The position numbers and the translations under genes are program-made. A DNA stretch of 21,500 nucleotides, taken from assembly GCA_003427395.1 (NCBI GenBank), contig BFEA01000083.1, positions 1,642,490-1,663,989 on the forward strand, read 5' to 3'. This DNA is from Chara braunii. Taxonomy: Eukaryota > Streptophyta > Charophyceae > Charales > Characeae. Position 1 is the first letter of the stretch. Every line of letters begins with the position of its first letter. The notes under the pieces were generated by a model. It made no database searches. It was given only the letters and a program-made list of their open reading frames with translations, and was not told the DNA's origin. Shown in pieces: positions 1 to 7,800 of the stretch.

Positions 1-600
1 AGAGAGATCAGGGAACACAAAGACAGGCAGAAAAAACTGTCCACGCGAACCGAGGGCAAGAGAAAAACACACCACACAGCACACTCAGAAGCACACCACG
101 CAGCATACATAACTCAAAACCAGACACCGATCTCAAAAAACTGTACGCTTCCCTCAACATGTTTCATTCCAGGCGTACACTGGAAATCGTCAGGAGGAAT
201 ACTGTGAGATTGTGCCCAGAATCTCACTCTAATATACCAACCCATCCGTACCCTCGCAACCCTTTCTTCCTCTTCTTCCAGTCCTTCATTGCTGAATCCT
301 TCCGCCACCCGCCCAAATCCCCGCTGCTAACTCCTGTATGCATTTTCATGACTAACTTACGATGAGACTGCTGCACCCTGCTATGCCTGGCTGCGTTATA
401 TCAGTTGTTTGATTGTCGCGTGTACGCGATCCTGCCAAGGACGTTTGATCTCCTGGTGCAACGCGCACTCGATGTCTCCCGAAGAAACGTTCAGCAGCTC
501 ACATATCATCTTCTGAGTTCACCTCTCTTAAACCACCACTCTACCTGACGTAGGAAATTCGGGGGACCGGTAACACAGGTTCATGAGGCTACCGGTAGCA
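1..600. other. Unassigned left flank
   Basis: I recognise no gene, RNA or transposon here. The first 120 bases are rich in CACACC-like and A-rich sequence. Both strands carry only short open frames of about 65 codons, without homology I know. At 575-598 two 7-base arms, ACCGGTA and TACCGGT, are separated by about 17 bases and could form a small hairpin just before the repeat that starts near 605. It is best treated as anonymous intergenic DNA. Confidence 0.5.
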
Positions 601-604
601 TAGT

Positions 605-1062
605 GTGGAGGGCCGGCACAGCGGTGATGATGGAAAATGCGATGAATTGCCGCCACGACCTATTTCGTGGTTGAAACAATTTTTCATGTTTTTTAATATT
701 TTTTTCTGCAAAGATCACAATCAAATTTACAGACCGTCCAATTTTCAGATTGTTTTACATAGTCGTCTGAGCGTGAGTGTACTTTTTCCGTTGGCCACAA
801 GTTGTGGAGTGGCAAAAAATGGAAAATGTTGCGAATTGGCGCGGCGTTTATTTCATGGCCTAAATTATGTTTTTTCCATGGCAACTGCGGACCCAGACTC
901 GGATACGTCTGGACCGAGGCCCAGACGTTTGTCTGGACTGGTCCAGACGTCCGGTAATCCGGACAGGCACCGGACAACCGGACAGGACCGGACCCGGACC
1001 GTCCGGACTAGCGCACCAGACACAAAAAATGTCCGGACCGATTAAAAAAAAAAAAAAAAAAA
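605..1062 (+). repeat. Dispersed repeat R1, copy 1, with CCGGAC-rich end and A19 tail
   Basis: A block near 620-690 (GGAAAATG followed by a GAATTG/CGC segment and a T-rich CATGTTTT stretch) recurs in diverged form near 815-880, about 189 bases later. Next comes a GC-rich segment at about 897-1036 built from repeats of CCGGAC, CAGACG and TCTGGAC, and then an uninterrupted run of 19 A at 1044-1062. The part around 685-755 (CATGTTTT, AAAGATCAC, AATTTTC-AGATT) is also visible at 3567-3645, so this is a dispersed family. The terminal A-run suggests retroposition, but no coding domain is visible. An open frame of 146 codons crosses it and is very unlikely to be a gene. Confidence 0.55.
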
Positions 1063-1225
1063 CATTAGTAATAAGCACTACTAACCACAGCTTACTGTCT
1101 TTCACTATTCACAAAGGCTCACACAACACTTGAAAGTTGAAACCAGTTCTCAACAGACCAATCCCAAGTCACTTCAGAAAAGAGTACGAAAATCAGAAAA
1201 AAACAGAACTTTGAGCTTTGAAGTT
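1063..1225. other. Short unassigned spacer
   Basis: A-rich spacer between the R1 tail and the left target-site duplication of the LINE. I see no motif or reading frame of note. Confidence 0.4.
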
Positions 1226-1239
1226 AGACTTTCTAATTG

Positions 1240-1243
<4 letters not shown>
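1226..1243. repeat. Target-site duplication, left copy
   Basis: AGACT-T-TCTAATTGAACT lies immediately beside the T-run (poly(A) of the minus-strand LINE). The same 18 bases with a single mismatch (T to G at the sixth base) recur at 3044-3061, at the other end of the element. The last T is ambiguous because it merges with the T-run. Confidence 0.85.
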
Positions 1244-1270
<27 letters not shown>

Positions 1271-1373
1271 AGGACCCCATGTGCAAAACCTCCATCCTGG
1301 TGGTGGTAAGAGAACCACCAAGATTGAGGCTTTGCCTGGTGGGCCGCTCCATCTATTGGTGGGGAGCATCACC

Positions 1374-1665
1374 TGCTGGAAACCGGGTCCAGCGTCCCAT
1401 GATACATCTTAAATAGCTCAATGAAAAGAGTGACGCCCTTGTGCTGGAAAGCGGGTCCAGTGTCCCATATCAAAATCATCACTTCCTTACCTATCCTGCA
1501 GCTGGGTCGGGGTTTGGAGGGGGGCACTGGGGGGCACCAGTGAAATCTCCCTCCATCCCTCAATCCCTGTCATCCACCCACTGTCCATAGGGCGCCTAGG
1601 AATGAGAATGCAGAAGGAATGTATCTCGAATGTATCTGCTGGAAACCGGGTCTAGCGCCCCTTTG
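1374..1665 (-). repeat. Three copies of a hairpin motif in the LINE 3' UTR
   Basis: On the plus strand the core TGCTGGAAACCGGGTCCAGC begins at 1374. Diverged versions begin at 1442 (TGCTGGAAAGCGGGTCCAGT) and 1637 (TGCTGGAAACCGGGTCTAGC), each followed by GTCCC or GCCCC. In the best copy CTGGA and TCCAG can pair around AACCGGG, giving a short stem-loop. They lie between the ORF2 stop and the poly(A). Some LINEs use 3' stem-loops for template recognition; whether these do is inference. Confidence 0.6.
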
Positions 1666-2017
1666 ATAGCACATTAACCCTTCTCAAGTCAATTAACCTG
1701 CAACCCCTTGCAGGTATTCCGATTACAAACCAGAGCAACAGCAACAGGAGATTATGAACTCAGCAAACATCTAACCGAAAATTATGAACAGCACAGAGAC
1801 CCAGCCTTACACCCTGCTGAGTTTGCTTACAAAGGAGAGACAGAGAAACAATCTGCAGGCGATTATGAACCCAGCAGCCAGCACAAAAACAGCTGAAGAA
1901 ACGGTCGTGAGCCAGGTAGCAAGGAGATCCAGCGTAGGGTCTGCTGAGTATGAGTATAACCCGGGTGATGTGTTCCTACTGGCGTCTCGGCTCATGCCAC
2001 TGGTATAATTGCAGGTG

Positions 2018-2902
2018 CTAGTATTCTTCATACTGCTGTGCTTCCGCCAGGGACAACGGGTGGGGTGGGAAGGGGTCTGCGAAGTCGTGGGCTGGCCGTT
2101 GTGGGACGCCCGGGTCCACTTTAATCCAGTCATGGAAAATCAGCTGGTAATCCCTTGCCGTTCTCTCCGGGGGATCTTCACTCCGGTTGACTCCGGACCA
2201 TTTTATCTCAGCCACCCATCCTTCCTTATCCCCCCCCAACCAGTCTTTGCTGAAACTGGAGATAATCTTGTTCATGTCCCCCCAGGTATATGAGTGATCA
2301 AGCTTATCTTTAGCTGTTCTCCATTGGGTTGCAATTTCATATTGAACCAATGTTCGTATTTGCTCCATAGCTTCTTCGTCTTCTACCTGCGCCCCCTCTA
2401 TCTTTAGGATGCATCGCTTCCACCATATAGTCCATAAGACGCTCCGCCTACCCAGTTTGAACATATTTTCCACAAATGTATTTCCCGGGATTGGAGGGTG
2501 ATATCCCAAGAGTATGGCCCTCCAGTTCCAAGGCCACGTCACACCGGGAGCAATGTGTCGCCAAATCCTATCCCAGCTTCTCCACAATAGCACTGACGCA
2601 GGGCGTTGGAGAAAAATATGTTCTATACTCTCCACCCGCCTCGTCCCAGGGAAGCTCTGAAGGCATTTGTGGCACCATGGTAGTGCTTTCCCTTGCTGTT
2701 CCAAACGAGTGTGGTCTATCAACCAGTCGTTGGTTGGTAGACACCTATGTTCAATTTGCCATTGGAGGGCCGAGATTTTGGCGGGTCTGCAATTATAGTG
2801 AGCAAACCATCGAATGGGCTTAAGCAGGCTACGGTCTATGTTAAGATGGCGATACCGTCTGTCTTTCACGCGGTCCCGCAGTCTGCATTTGGGTCTGAAC
2901 AT
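2018..2902 (-). pseudogene. LINE ORF2 C-terminal fragment with zf-RVT-like domain
   Basis: This is a 294-codon open stretch encoding the end of a LINE ORF2 protein, downstream of the reverse transcriptase. Residues about 35-110 resemble the reverse-transcriptase zinc-binding domain (zf-RVT): LQWQIEHRCLPTNDWLID, then CHKC, then EHIFLQ. The last metal ligand expected after HIFLQ is Cys, and the sister copy near 19.29 kb has HIFLQC, but this copy has Arg. The remaining residues are Trp-rich and end in a DWIKVD...DPFPPHPLS segment that is also found in the sister copy. The frame continues upstream only through a frameshift at about 2912-2925, where an LPLDPEEWRWN segment lies in another frame. 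It is part of a truncated insertion and cannot encode a working retrotransposon protein alone. Because the frame is long and unbroken, the insertion is probably fairly young. Confidence 0.82.
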
Positions 2903-3043
2903 TCGGTAGGCAGATTTAGTTTTAGATTGAGTAGTGTCAGTATGTTGTCCTCTCCTTTCCTGGCCGGGTTACGTTGGTTCCATCGCCACTCTTCCGGATC
3001 TAGGGGGAGGTCCTCAAAGTCTCGAAAGAAAGTGTATTGCCCA

Positions 3044-3061
3044 AGACTGTCTAATTGAACT
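3044..3061. repeat. Target-site duplication, right copy
   Basis: AGACT-G-TCTAATTGAACT is the partner of 1226-1243 with one mismatch. It marks the 5' (truncated) end of the minus-strand LINE and fixes the junction at about 3043/3044. The site after the duplication reads AATTCAT, so the inferred first nick falls at ACT/AA. Confidence 0.85.
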
Positions 3062-3112
3062 AATTCATATTCATATGAAAATTGAAAAGATCTGCGTAAG
3101 AAGTACTAAGAA

Positions 3113-3162
3113 CAGATCTGAGATCTGGTCAGGACCAGATCTAAGACGGGATCTCAGATCTG
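3113..3162. repeat. Nested AGATCT-rich palindromes
   Basis: CAGATCTGAGATC (3113-3125) pairs perfectly with GATCTCAGATCTG (3150-3162). Inside it AGATCTGGTC (3121-3130) pairs perfectly with GACCAGATCT (3133-3142) around AG. The two foldbacks share bases and are mutually exclusive. They could be the end of a small foldback element or a replication-derived palindrome. No protein-coding potential was seen. Confidence 0.75.
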
Positions 3163-3168
3163 ACCAAA

Positions 3169-3174
<6 letters not shown>

Positions 3175-3249
<75 letters not shown>
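3175..3249. repeat. (CT)n microsatellite
   Basis: An essentially uninterrupted CT dinucleotide tract of about 75 bases. It explains open frames on both strands that translate to alternating Leu-Ser or Arg-Glu; these are not genes. Confidence 0.98.
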
Positions 3250-3251
<2 letters not shown>

Positions 3252-3410
3252 ATGTTCTGTGGTGCTTTGCAGCCAGCGCTTCATTTTTGGAATCAGACTC
3301 ATCCTCATTCGATGCACTACCCGCGTAGTACAACAGCAGAGGGAGCTGTTGGAAGCGTCTGGCGGCGTCAGCCCTGAAACGGCCAAAAAATACTGGGGGC
3401 ATTTTTTGGG
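3250..3410. other. Unassigned segment between microsatellite and R1-like repeat
   Basis: Mixed-composition DNA. The minus strand encodes a short acidic stretch (NEDESDSKNE) in a frame that continues into the CT tract. I do not recognise it and would not call it a gene. Confidence 0.35.
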
Positions 3411-3760
3411 GGCAGCCTAGGACCCGAAAAACGTCCTAGGCCCCCCAAAAAAAGATTTCAAAATTTTCAAAATTGGGCCCAATCCAGACCCACCGGACCA
3501 GACACCGGACCCATACCCAGACAACCAGACCGTCTGGATTCCGGTCCAGACGTCCGGCCGGTTGCCATGTTTTTTTTCTCTTTTTCTGATACTTTTCCTG
3601 GAAAGATCACGACCTAATCTGCAGAATCTCAATTTTCCAGATTTTTTCTTCATTTTTCTGAGGGGAAAATCGCCAAAGCTGGTGCATGAAAATTGCAGGA
3701 CCAGACCCGCCTGCGCCTGCTGGTCGGCGCCCCCCCTAAAGACCCACTCTGAACTCACCG
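3411..3760. repeat. R1-related repeat fragment (copy 2)
   Basis: It starts with C/A-rich sequence, followed at 3483-3562 by a CCGGAC/CCAGAC-rich block. Then comes CATGTTTTTTTT...GGAAAGATCAC...AATTTTCCAGATT (3567-3645), which matches 685-755 of R1 copy 1. The order of the blocks differs from copy 1, where the GC-rich block follows the T-rich one. The family is therefore either rearranged or built from repeated modules. No coding domain. Confidence 0.5.
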
Positions 3761-3775
3761 GAATGCCACTTTTCG

Positions 3776-3922
3776 GTGTCCAGTAGAGTGGTGGTTAGAA
3801 AAAAACAAAAAGAAACAAAGCTTGACGCACACATTGCAGATGTCATCATCACCATATTTTCCTCTGGAGACTATTCAAACTTCGAAGTGAAATCCAAGGG
3901 AGTATCCATAACTCGTGCAGGT
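3776..3922 (+). other. Weak candidate exon ending in a GT donor
   Basis: A short open frame reads ...KLDAHIADVIITIFSSGD... and reaches an AG/GTAAGA junction at 3921-3927, which fits a splice donor consensus. The composition looks protein-like compared with its surroundings, but I recognise no domain. There is no partner exon in view and repeats lie on both sides. Chance or an old transposon fragment is at least as likely. Confidence 0.15.
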
Positions 3923-3954
3923 AAGAGAAACTCCTTGGTATTCTGGCTGATGCC

Positions 3955-4034
3955 TGATGTAGCTCAGTGGTTAGAGCACCGGTTGGAAATGCGCATTGTG
4001 GCATAAGGCTGCGGGTTCAAAACCCTGCAGCCTT
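3955..4034 (+). ncRNA. tRNA-like sequence, probable SINE head
   Basis: TAGCTCAGTGGTTAGAGCA (from 3960) is a good Pol III A box with a pairable D stem (GCTC/GAGC). About 35 bases later GGTTCAAAACC (4013-4023) fits the B box, inside a stem CTGCGGG/CCTGCAG. The anticodon arm is not convincing and the acceptor ends do not pair well, so this is not a functional tRNA gene. A tRNA-derived head driving a SINE, with the body in the following DNA, is the most economical reading. No A-rich tail or target duplication is clear. Confidence 0.6.
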
Positions 4035-4185
4035 GCGCATGGACACCTGCAGGGCATTAGATTGATGCATGGCTGGACACGCTTGGGCTGACGCATGGTA
4101 CTACTACAGACAATGCCTGCACACCACCCAAGGGTTGTCCACGGTGTTGTATGTTGGTTCTGGGTTCCACAGGGGTTGCTTGGGG

Positions 4186-4312
4186 GTGTTGGTCTTGGGT
4201 GTTCTGTTGATCTCCCCAGTCATGGTGGGACTTTCTGGTTTTCAGTGTGATGGTGTAATCTGGAATTGTCATCTCGCTGTTGTGTTGGTCTTGGGTGTTC
4301 TGTTGATCTCCC
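4186..4312 (+). repeat. Partial direct repeat, period about 96 bp
   Basis: GTGTTGGTCTTGGGTGTTCT followed by GTTGATCTCCCCAGT occurs at 4186 and again at 4282, essentially unchanged over about 35 bases. The intervening bases are not repeated. It belongs to the body downstream of the tRNA-like head. Confidence 0.8.
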
Positions 4313-4465
4313 CAGTCTGGCATATCACACTCGTGCCATTTCCGATAGTTGTTCATACGGTATAGTCTTTGATTACATGTTGCAATGTCACGGGTTCGAG
4401 CTTGGTTCGGACCTTGGGGGGGTGTCCTTGTCCAGCTGGCCCCGTTCTCTCCTCGATATACACAG

Positions 4466-4689
4466 ATGATGCTGTCTGTACATCTCGATACATAGATTCA
4501 CAGCACACACAGCCTTCGGGCATACACAGCTTGCGAACTACACATCGCCGACNGGCTTTATGTACAAGTTTCCACACATGATGCTGTCTGTACATCTCGA
4601 TACATAGATTCACAGAGCATGCACAGCCTTCGGGTATACACATAGCTTGGGAACTACACATTGCCTATGGGCTACATACGCAAGTTTCC
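4466..4689 (+). repeat. Tandem duplication of a 112-bp unit
   Basis: ATGATGCTGTCTGTACATCT begins at 4466 and again at 4578, and similarity persists through the CCTTCGGG...TACACA...GAACTACACAT and CAAGTTTCC segments. The two copies abut. Differences such as CAGCACACAC versus CAGAGCATGC show that the duplication has aged. One ambiguous base (N) lies at 4553 in the first copy. A B-box-like GGGTTCGAGC occurs just upstream at about 4391. Confidence 0.85.
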
Positions 4690-5214
4690 GAGTGCATACA
4701 TACATACAACTTTAATATCAGGCTGGGGGGTCTAGTCACTGGGTGGGGTCTAGTATCTGCAGTAGGTTCAGGTCGGTTGGATAGGATGACATTGGGTGTG
4801 GTCACTACTGACATTCGGATAGAACTGTCCGGTGGCTATGTATGTATAAGCCTTAGACCCTAGGGTAAGGGTAGGGATATAAGCCGCTCAGGCCAGTCCG
4901 AGTTCCGCCTGGCCTTGGGTAAGCTAGGGGAAGGACGGTACGGCTGCTTCAGTGGGTGCTACCCTGTCTGAACCTAGGGTCCATAGTCTCTTGGGCCCTG
5001 TAGTAGATTGTCTGGGCCTGGCGTCTGAAGTTCCCGTTTGACAAGGCTCGTTCCACTTCCACCAGGGCTGGGCAACCTATCAGCCCTGCTGCCTATCACG
5101 GCTGTTCGGTCCAAGTTGCCTGCCCATTGGTAGGGCAATGGTCCTGAGTGCTGGTCACACTGAGGTAGGATAGTGGGATAGGGGGTGCACTAGGAGTATT
5201 GACGTGAGGATGGG
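4690..5214. other. Unassigned GC-balanced sequence
   Basis: There is no convincing reading frame or RNA. It contains TAGGGTAAGGGTAGGG-like direct repeats near 4860 and several GGTC/TAGT-rich short repeats near 4730-4760. It may be the 5' untranslated part of the LINE-like sequence that follows, or the rest of the SINE-like body, but nothing in the sequence decides this. Confidence 0.3.
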
Positions 5215-6080
5215 ATGGGAGGTGGTCTCATATTCCAGGACACCTGTGGCTCACAGCTCCAGGTGATCACTGTGCACTCAGTGACTGGCCTCTGCAACAC
5301 CCTGGAGGAAGTGGCAGAAGCAGCAAAACAAAACGGGGACCCTGTGCTCCCTTCCCCGGATCCAGCACCGCCAGACTCTGAGGAAGACATGTCATTGGCA
5401 TCTGGTTGAAAGGGGTCAAGATACGGGACCGCTATCAAAGGAGGCGGTGCTACAGATACCGATACGGCAAAAGGAAGGGAAATGGGAGATAGGGCTCTCA
5501 CCTGTGGAGAGGGAGTCGACAGGGGGGAGTGACCCTACAGGGGTGGACTTCGTTATGGGCAGACCCGAGTAACAGGAGTTCGGCTGACGGGGGAGAGATT
5601 CTGAATTCTGAAAATGCAACTGTCCACTCATATTGTGGAATCTTTTGAACCAGGCGCACAAGCCATGCTTACTGTGTTACAGCAGGATCCCCTAAATAGC
5701 CCAGATTGATGTATTCATCCGCTTCAATCCGAGCAAGGAAGCAGGTTTGCAATGGCTCACCCATAGCCAGCTGCTGGGTCTACAAACTGCCAAGATTAAG
5801 TCAAATGAGGTACGGACAGAACGGGATGTGCATAAAAGTATGTGTGCTCTTCTGGGCAGCCGACCTCGATCTGCGGTCTCTAATGTGAACAGGATAGCCA
5901 TGGCAAAATCAGAGAAAAAACAAGCAATCTGCTACATGATCAGAGAGGTGGGGGGTAGAAACTGCTCGGACATCATCTGTTTTTAAGAGACCCACCTTAT
6001 GGACTCCCAAGAACACAACAGAATTCACAAACTGCTCTCGCCACGTAGAACCTTAAGAGCTCACGGCCTACAAATCCCCC
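5215..6080 (+). pseudogene. LINE fragment: upstream ORF remnant plus endonuclease N-terminus
   Basis: The clearest part is 5747-6060. It reads NVNRIAMAKSEKKQ (about 5884-5925), then CSDIICF-stop-ETHL, then a polar stretch. This matches the start of L1-type apurinic-like endonucleases, where an SxNVNG motif is followed by a DIICLQETHL motif carrying the catalytic Glu. The stop at 5984-5986 is TAA where CAA (Gln) is expected, a single C-to-T change. The NVNG glycine is Arg. Upstream, 5215-5409 encodes a Pro/Glu-rich open frame (LPSPDPAPPDSEED) that could be the end of a first ORF or the N-terminal extension of ORF2. Endonuclease homology stops near 6080, before the middle of the domain. That middle section appears on the same strand at about 15.73 kb, so the two may once have been one element. 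Confidence 0.65.
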
Positions 6081-6134
6081 GCGGCCGTGGTCAGTGCAGC
6101 CACAACTGCGGCCCGGCCGAGGGGAGAGAAGGTT

Positions 6135-6182
6135 GGGGGTGAGGGTTGCGGATTGGGGTTCCGGAACCCCGACCCTACCCCC
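6135..6182. repeat. G-rich two-tier inverted repeat
   Basis: The inner arms GGGGTTCC (6155-6162) and GGAACCCC (6163-6170) form a perfect 16-base palindrome. The outer arms GGGGGT-G-AGGGT (6135-6146) and ACCCTACCCCC (6172-6182) pair with a single bulge. It sits just after the point where LINE homology ends. Runs of G on one strand might also allow G-quadruplex structure. Confidence 0.75.
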
Positions 6183-6257
6183 TTGAACAAAAGAAAGTTG
6201 AAAAATAAGATTCTCGAGGGGGTGGTTTTTGGTGTGTGGAAAAAAAAATATATAAAT

Positions 6258-6372
6258 TTTTTTCTTTTAATTGATTGACTGTTTTTTTTATTGATTGATT
6301 GATTGATTTATCGATTTTTTGATTGATTTATTGATTGATTGGTGAGGGAGGGGTCCTCCCTCCCCTCTCCCC

Positions 6373-6375
<3 letters not shown>
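6258..6375. repeat. (TTGA)n tract followed by a GGGAGG foldback
   Basis: A degenerate TTGA/GATT tetranucleotide tract at about 6265-6342, interrupted by T-runs, is followed by GAGGGAGG (6344-6351)-GGT-CCTCCCTC (6355-6362), an 8-bp perfect stem. Both lie against the CA tract that opens repeat A. Confidence 0.8.
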
Positions 6376-6406
<31 letters not shown>

Positions 6407-6553
6407 AAAAAAAAAAAAAAAAAAAATCAAATTATAAAATGAAATTATAAACATAATTGAATTATAAATTATAAAGAATAAATAAAAAACTAAAAAGCAA
6501 AATAAGTTAATAAAAATAAAAGATAAATAATAATAGAAAAAATTATATTAAAA

Positions 6554-6841
6554 CTAGGCTACCAGCCGGGCCGCCCGAGTCCCGGGTGGCCAGCCCGTGC
6601 AAGGACCAGGGAAGGTACCAGCAAAAAAAAAAAATAAAAAAATAAAAAAAAAAAAAATCCGAAAAAAAAACTATGTTATGAAGAAAAATAAACTGAACAA
6701 CTTTTGCCTCAGGTTCAAATCAAATTCTGCACCAAATTTAGAAAAATAAATAAAATTTAAAAATATTAGTTATTATTTTTTTTTTATTATTATTTTTGGC
6801 CCGGTCGGGCAAGTGACCCCGGGCCACTCTGGTAGACTAGT
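6554..6841. mobile_element. MITE-like insertion with imperfect terminal inverted repeats
   Basis: The left end CTAGGCTACCAG (6554-6565) and the reverse complement of the right end, CTAGTCTACCAG (6829-6840), match at 11 of 12 bases. Both ends continue into GC-rich CCGGG/CCCGG sequence, while the 170-base interior is A- and T-rich. TTAAAA lies directly before the left end and again at 6843-6848, a possible target duplication offset by TG on the right. The corresponding place in copy B (about 12958-12990) has only AT-rich sequence, so B preserves the empty site. There is no coding capacity, as expected for a non-autonomous DNA element. The family is unrecognised. Confidence 0.65.
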
Positions 6842-7301
6842 GTTAAAATTAATAAATAATAATAATAATAATATATATATATCATTTTTTCTATAATAAA
6901 AATAATATATAGTTAATAATAAAAGATTTTGTTATGCTAAAATTTTGAAAAGTAAAATAAAAAATAAAAATTATAATGATAATAAAAACGGAATAGCAAT
7001 ACACTATTCTCCACAGATCGACATGAAAATGAATAACGAAATCTAAGTTCACCACAACGAAGGTTACCGCCAACCGATAACACTGCAAGAACCCCACCAC
7101 ATGACTTCTGCAATGCAAAAAAAAACACCCGGGGATTAGACATCAACTTCTAGAAAAAAAACATAAAAATTATGGGACTCATACTCTGAGACAGACTCAT
7201 ATGCAAACACAATAAGTTTTTTTCTTTTGCTTTCTTTCCTGGGTTGCAGAGCATGCAAAAAGTTTATTTCAGTCCCCCTGCATAAGCATACAAAAAAAAC
7301 G

Positions 7302-7800
7302 AGGAAACACAGATGATGACGAACTAACAAACGACAAAAGATAAGTCTCCTTCAAAAACACCCTGCAGAAAAGGTTTTTTTTTTAGACAAAAACTTGCGG
7401 TACACTTCCAAGCAGATTGACACAATAGAACAAAACAAATCACATCGCGAAAAAAATACGGCATAAACATGAGCAAGTGTTAATCCACTGAAAGACTAAT
7501 TAGACTATAATCGCTCCGCTATTGTGTAAGCATTCCACAAAAAAACGAACAAAAACGAAAAAAAAAAAACAAAAAAAAAAAAAAACACGAAGAGATGCAT
7601 ATGATGACAGAATGACAAATACAAACGACGAAACCTCTTCGGAAACATCACGCAAAATGGTTTAAGAAAGACAAAAACTCGTGAGACACTTCCAAGCAGA
7701 TTGGCACAACAGATTGGGACAAATTACATTACGAAATATATGCCAAAACATGGGTAGTATATACCACTAAAAGACTAATTATCTACAATTCCTGCCAAAC
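7302..7800 (+). repeat. Internal tandem duplication in copy A, period about 284 bp
   Basis: The segment with GACAAAAACT, ACACTTCCAAGCAGATTG and AAAGACTAATTA occurs at 7385-7505 and again at 7670-7790, with ACACTTCC starting at 7402 and 7686. The flanking GATGATGACGAA/GATGACAGAATGACAAA segments are also shared. Because copy B has the same internal duplication, it arose before A and B separated. Confidence 0.8.

Larger units (their letters stand above)
1244..3043 (-). mobile_element. 5'-truncated L1-type LINE (copy 1) with poly(A) tail
   Basis: Read on the minus strand, this element runs from about 3043, inside the region upstream of the C-terminal zinc-binding domain, to a 28-base A tail (T-run at 1243-1270). 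Its coding part matches the C-terminal part of the longer plus-strand LINE at 18.9-20.0 kb; both share for example LPLDPEEW and QWQIEH-CLPTN-WLID. The endonuclease and reverse transcriptase are absent, which is the usual outcome of incomplete target-primed reverse transcription. Near-perfect 18-bp duplications flank it, so the boundaries are well supported. The 3' untranslated part (about 1271-2017) holds three copies of a short hairpin motif. Confidence 0.88.

Noticed and set aside
605-1045. A 146-codon gene
   Set aside because: It crosses the internal duplication and CCGGAC block of repeat R1, and the product has no domain or normal composition.
3141-3402. Arg-Glu-rich and Leu-Ser-rich proteins
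   Set aside because: They are translations of the (CT)n microsatellite.
3955-4034. A functional nuclear tRNA gene
   Set aside because: The acceptor stem does not pair and the anticodon arm is not credible; only the Pol III boxes are good.
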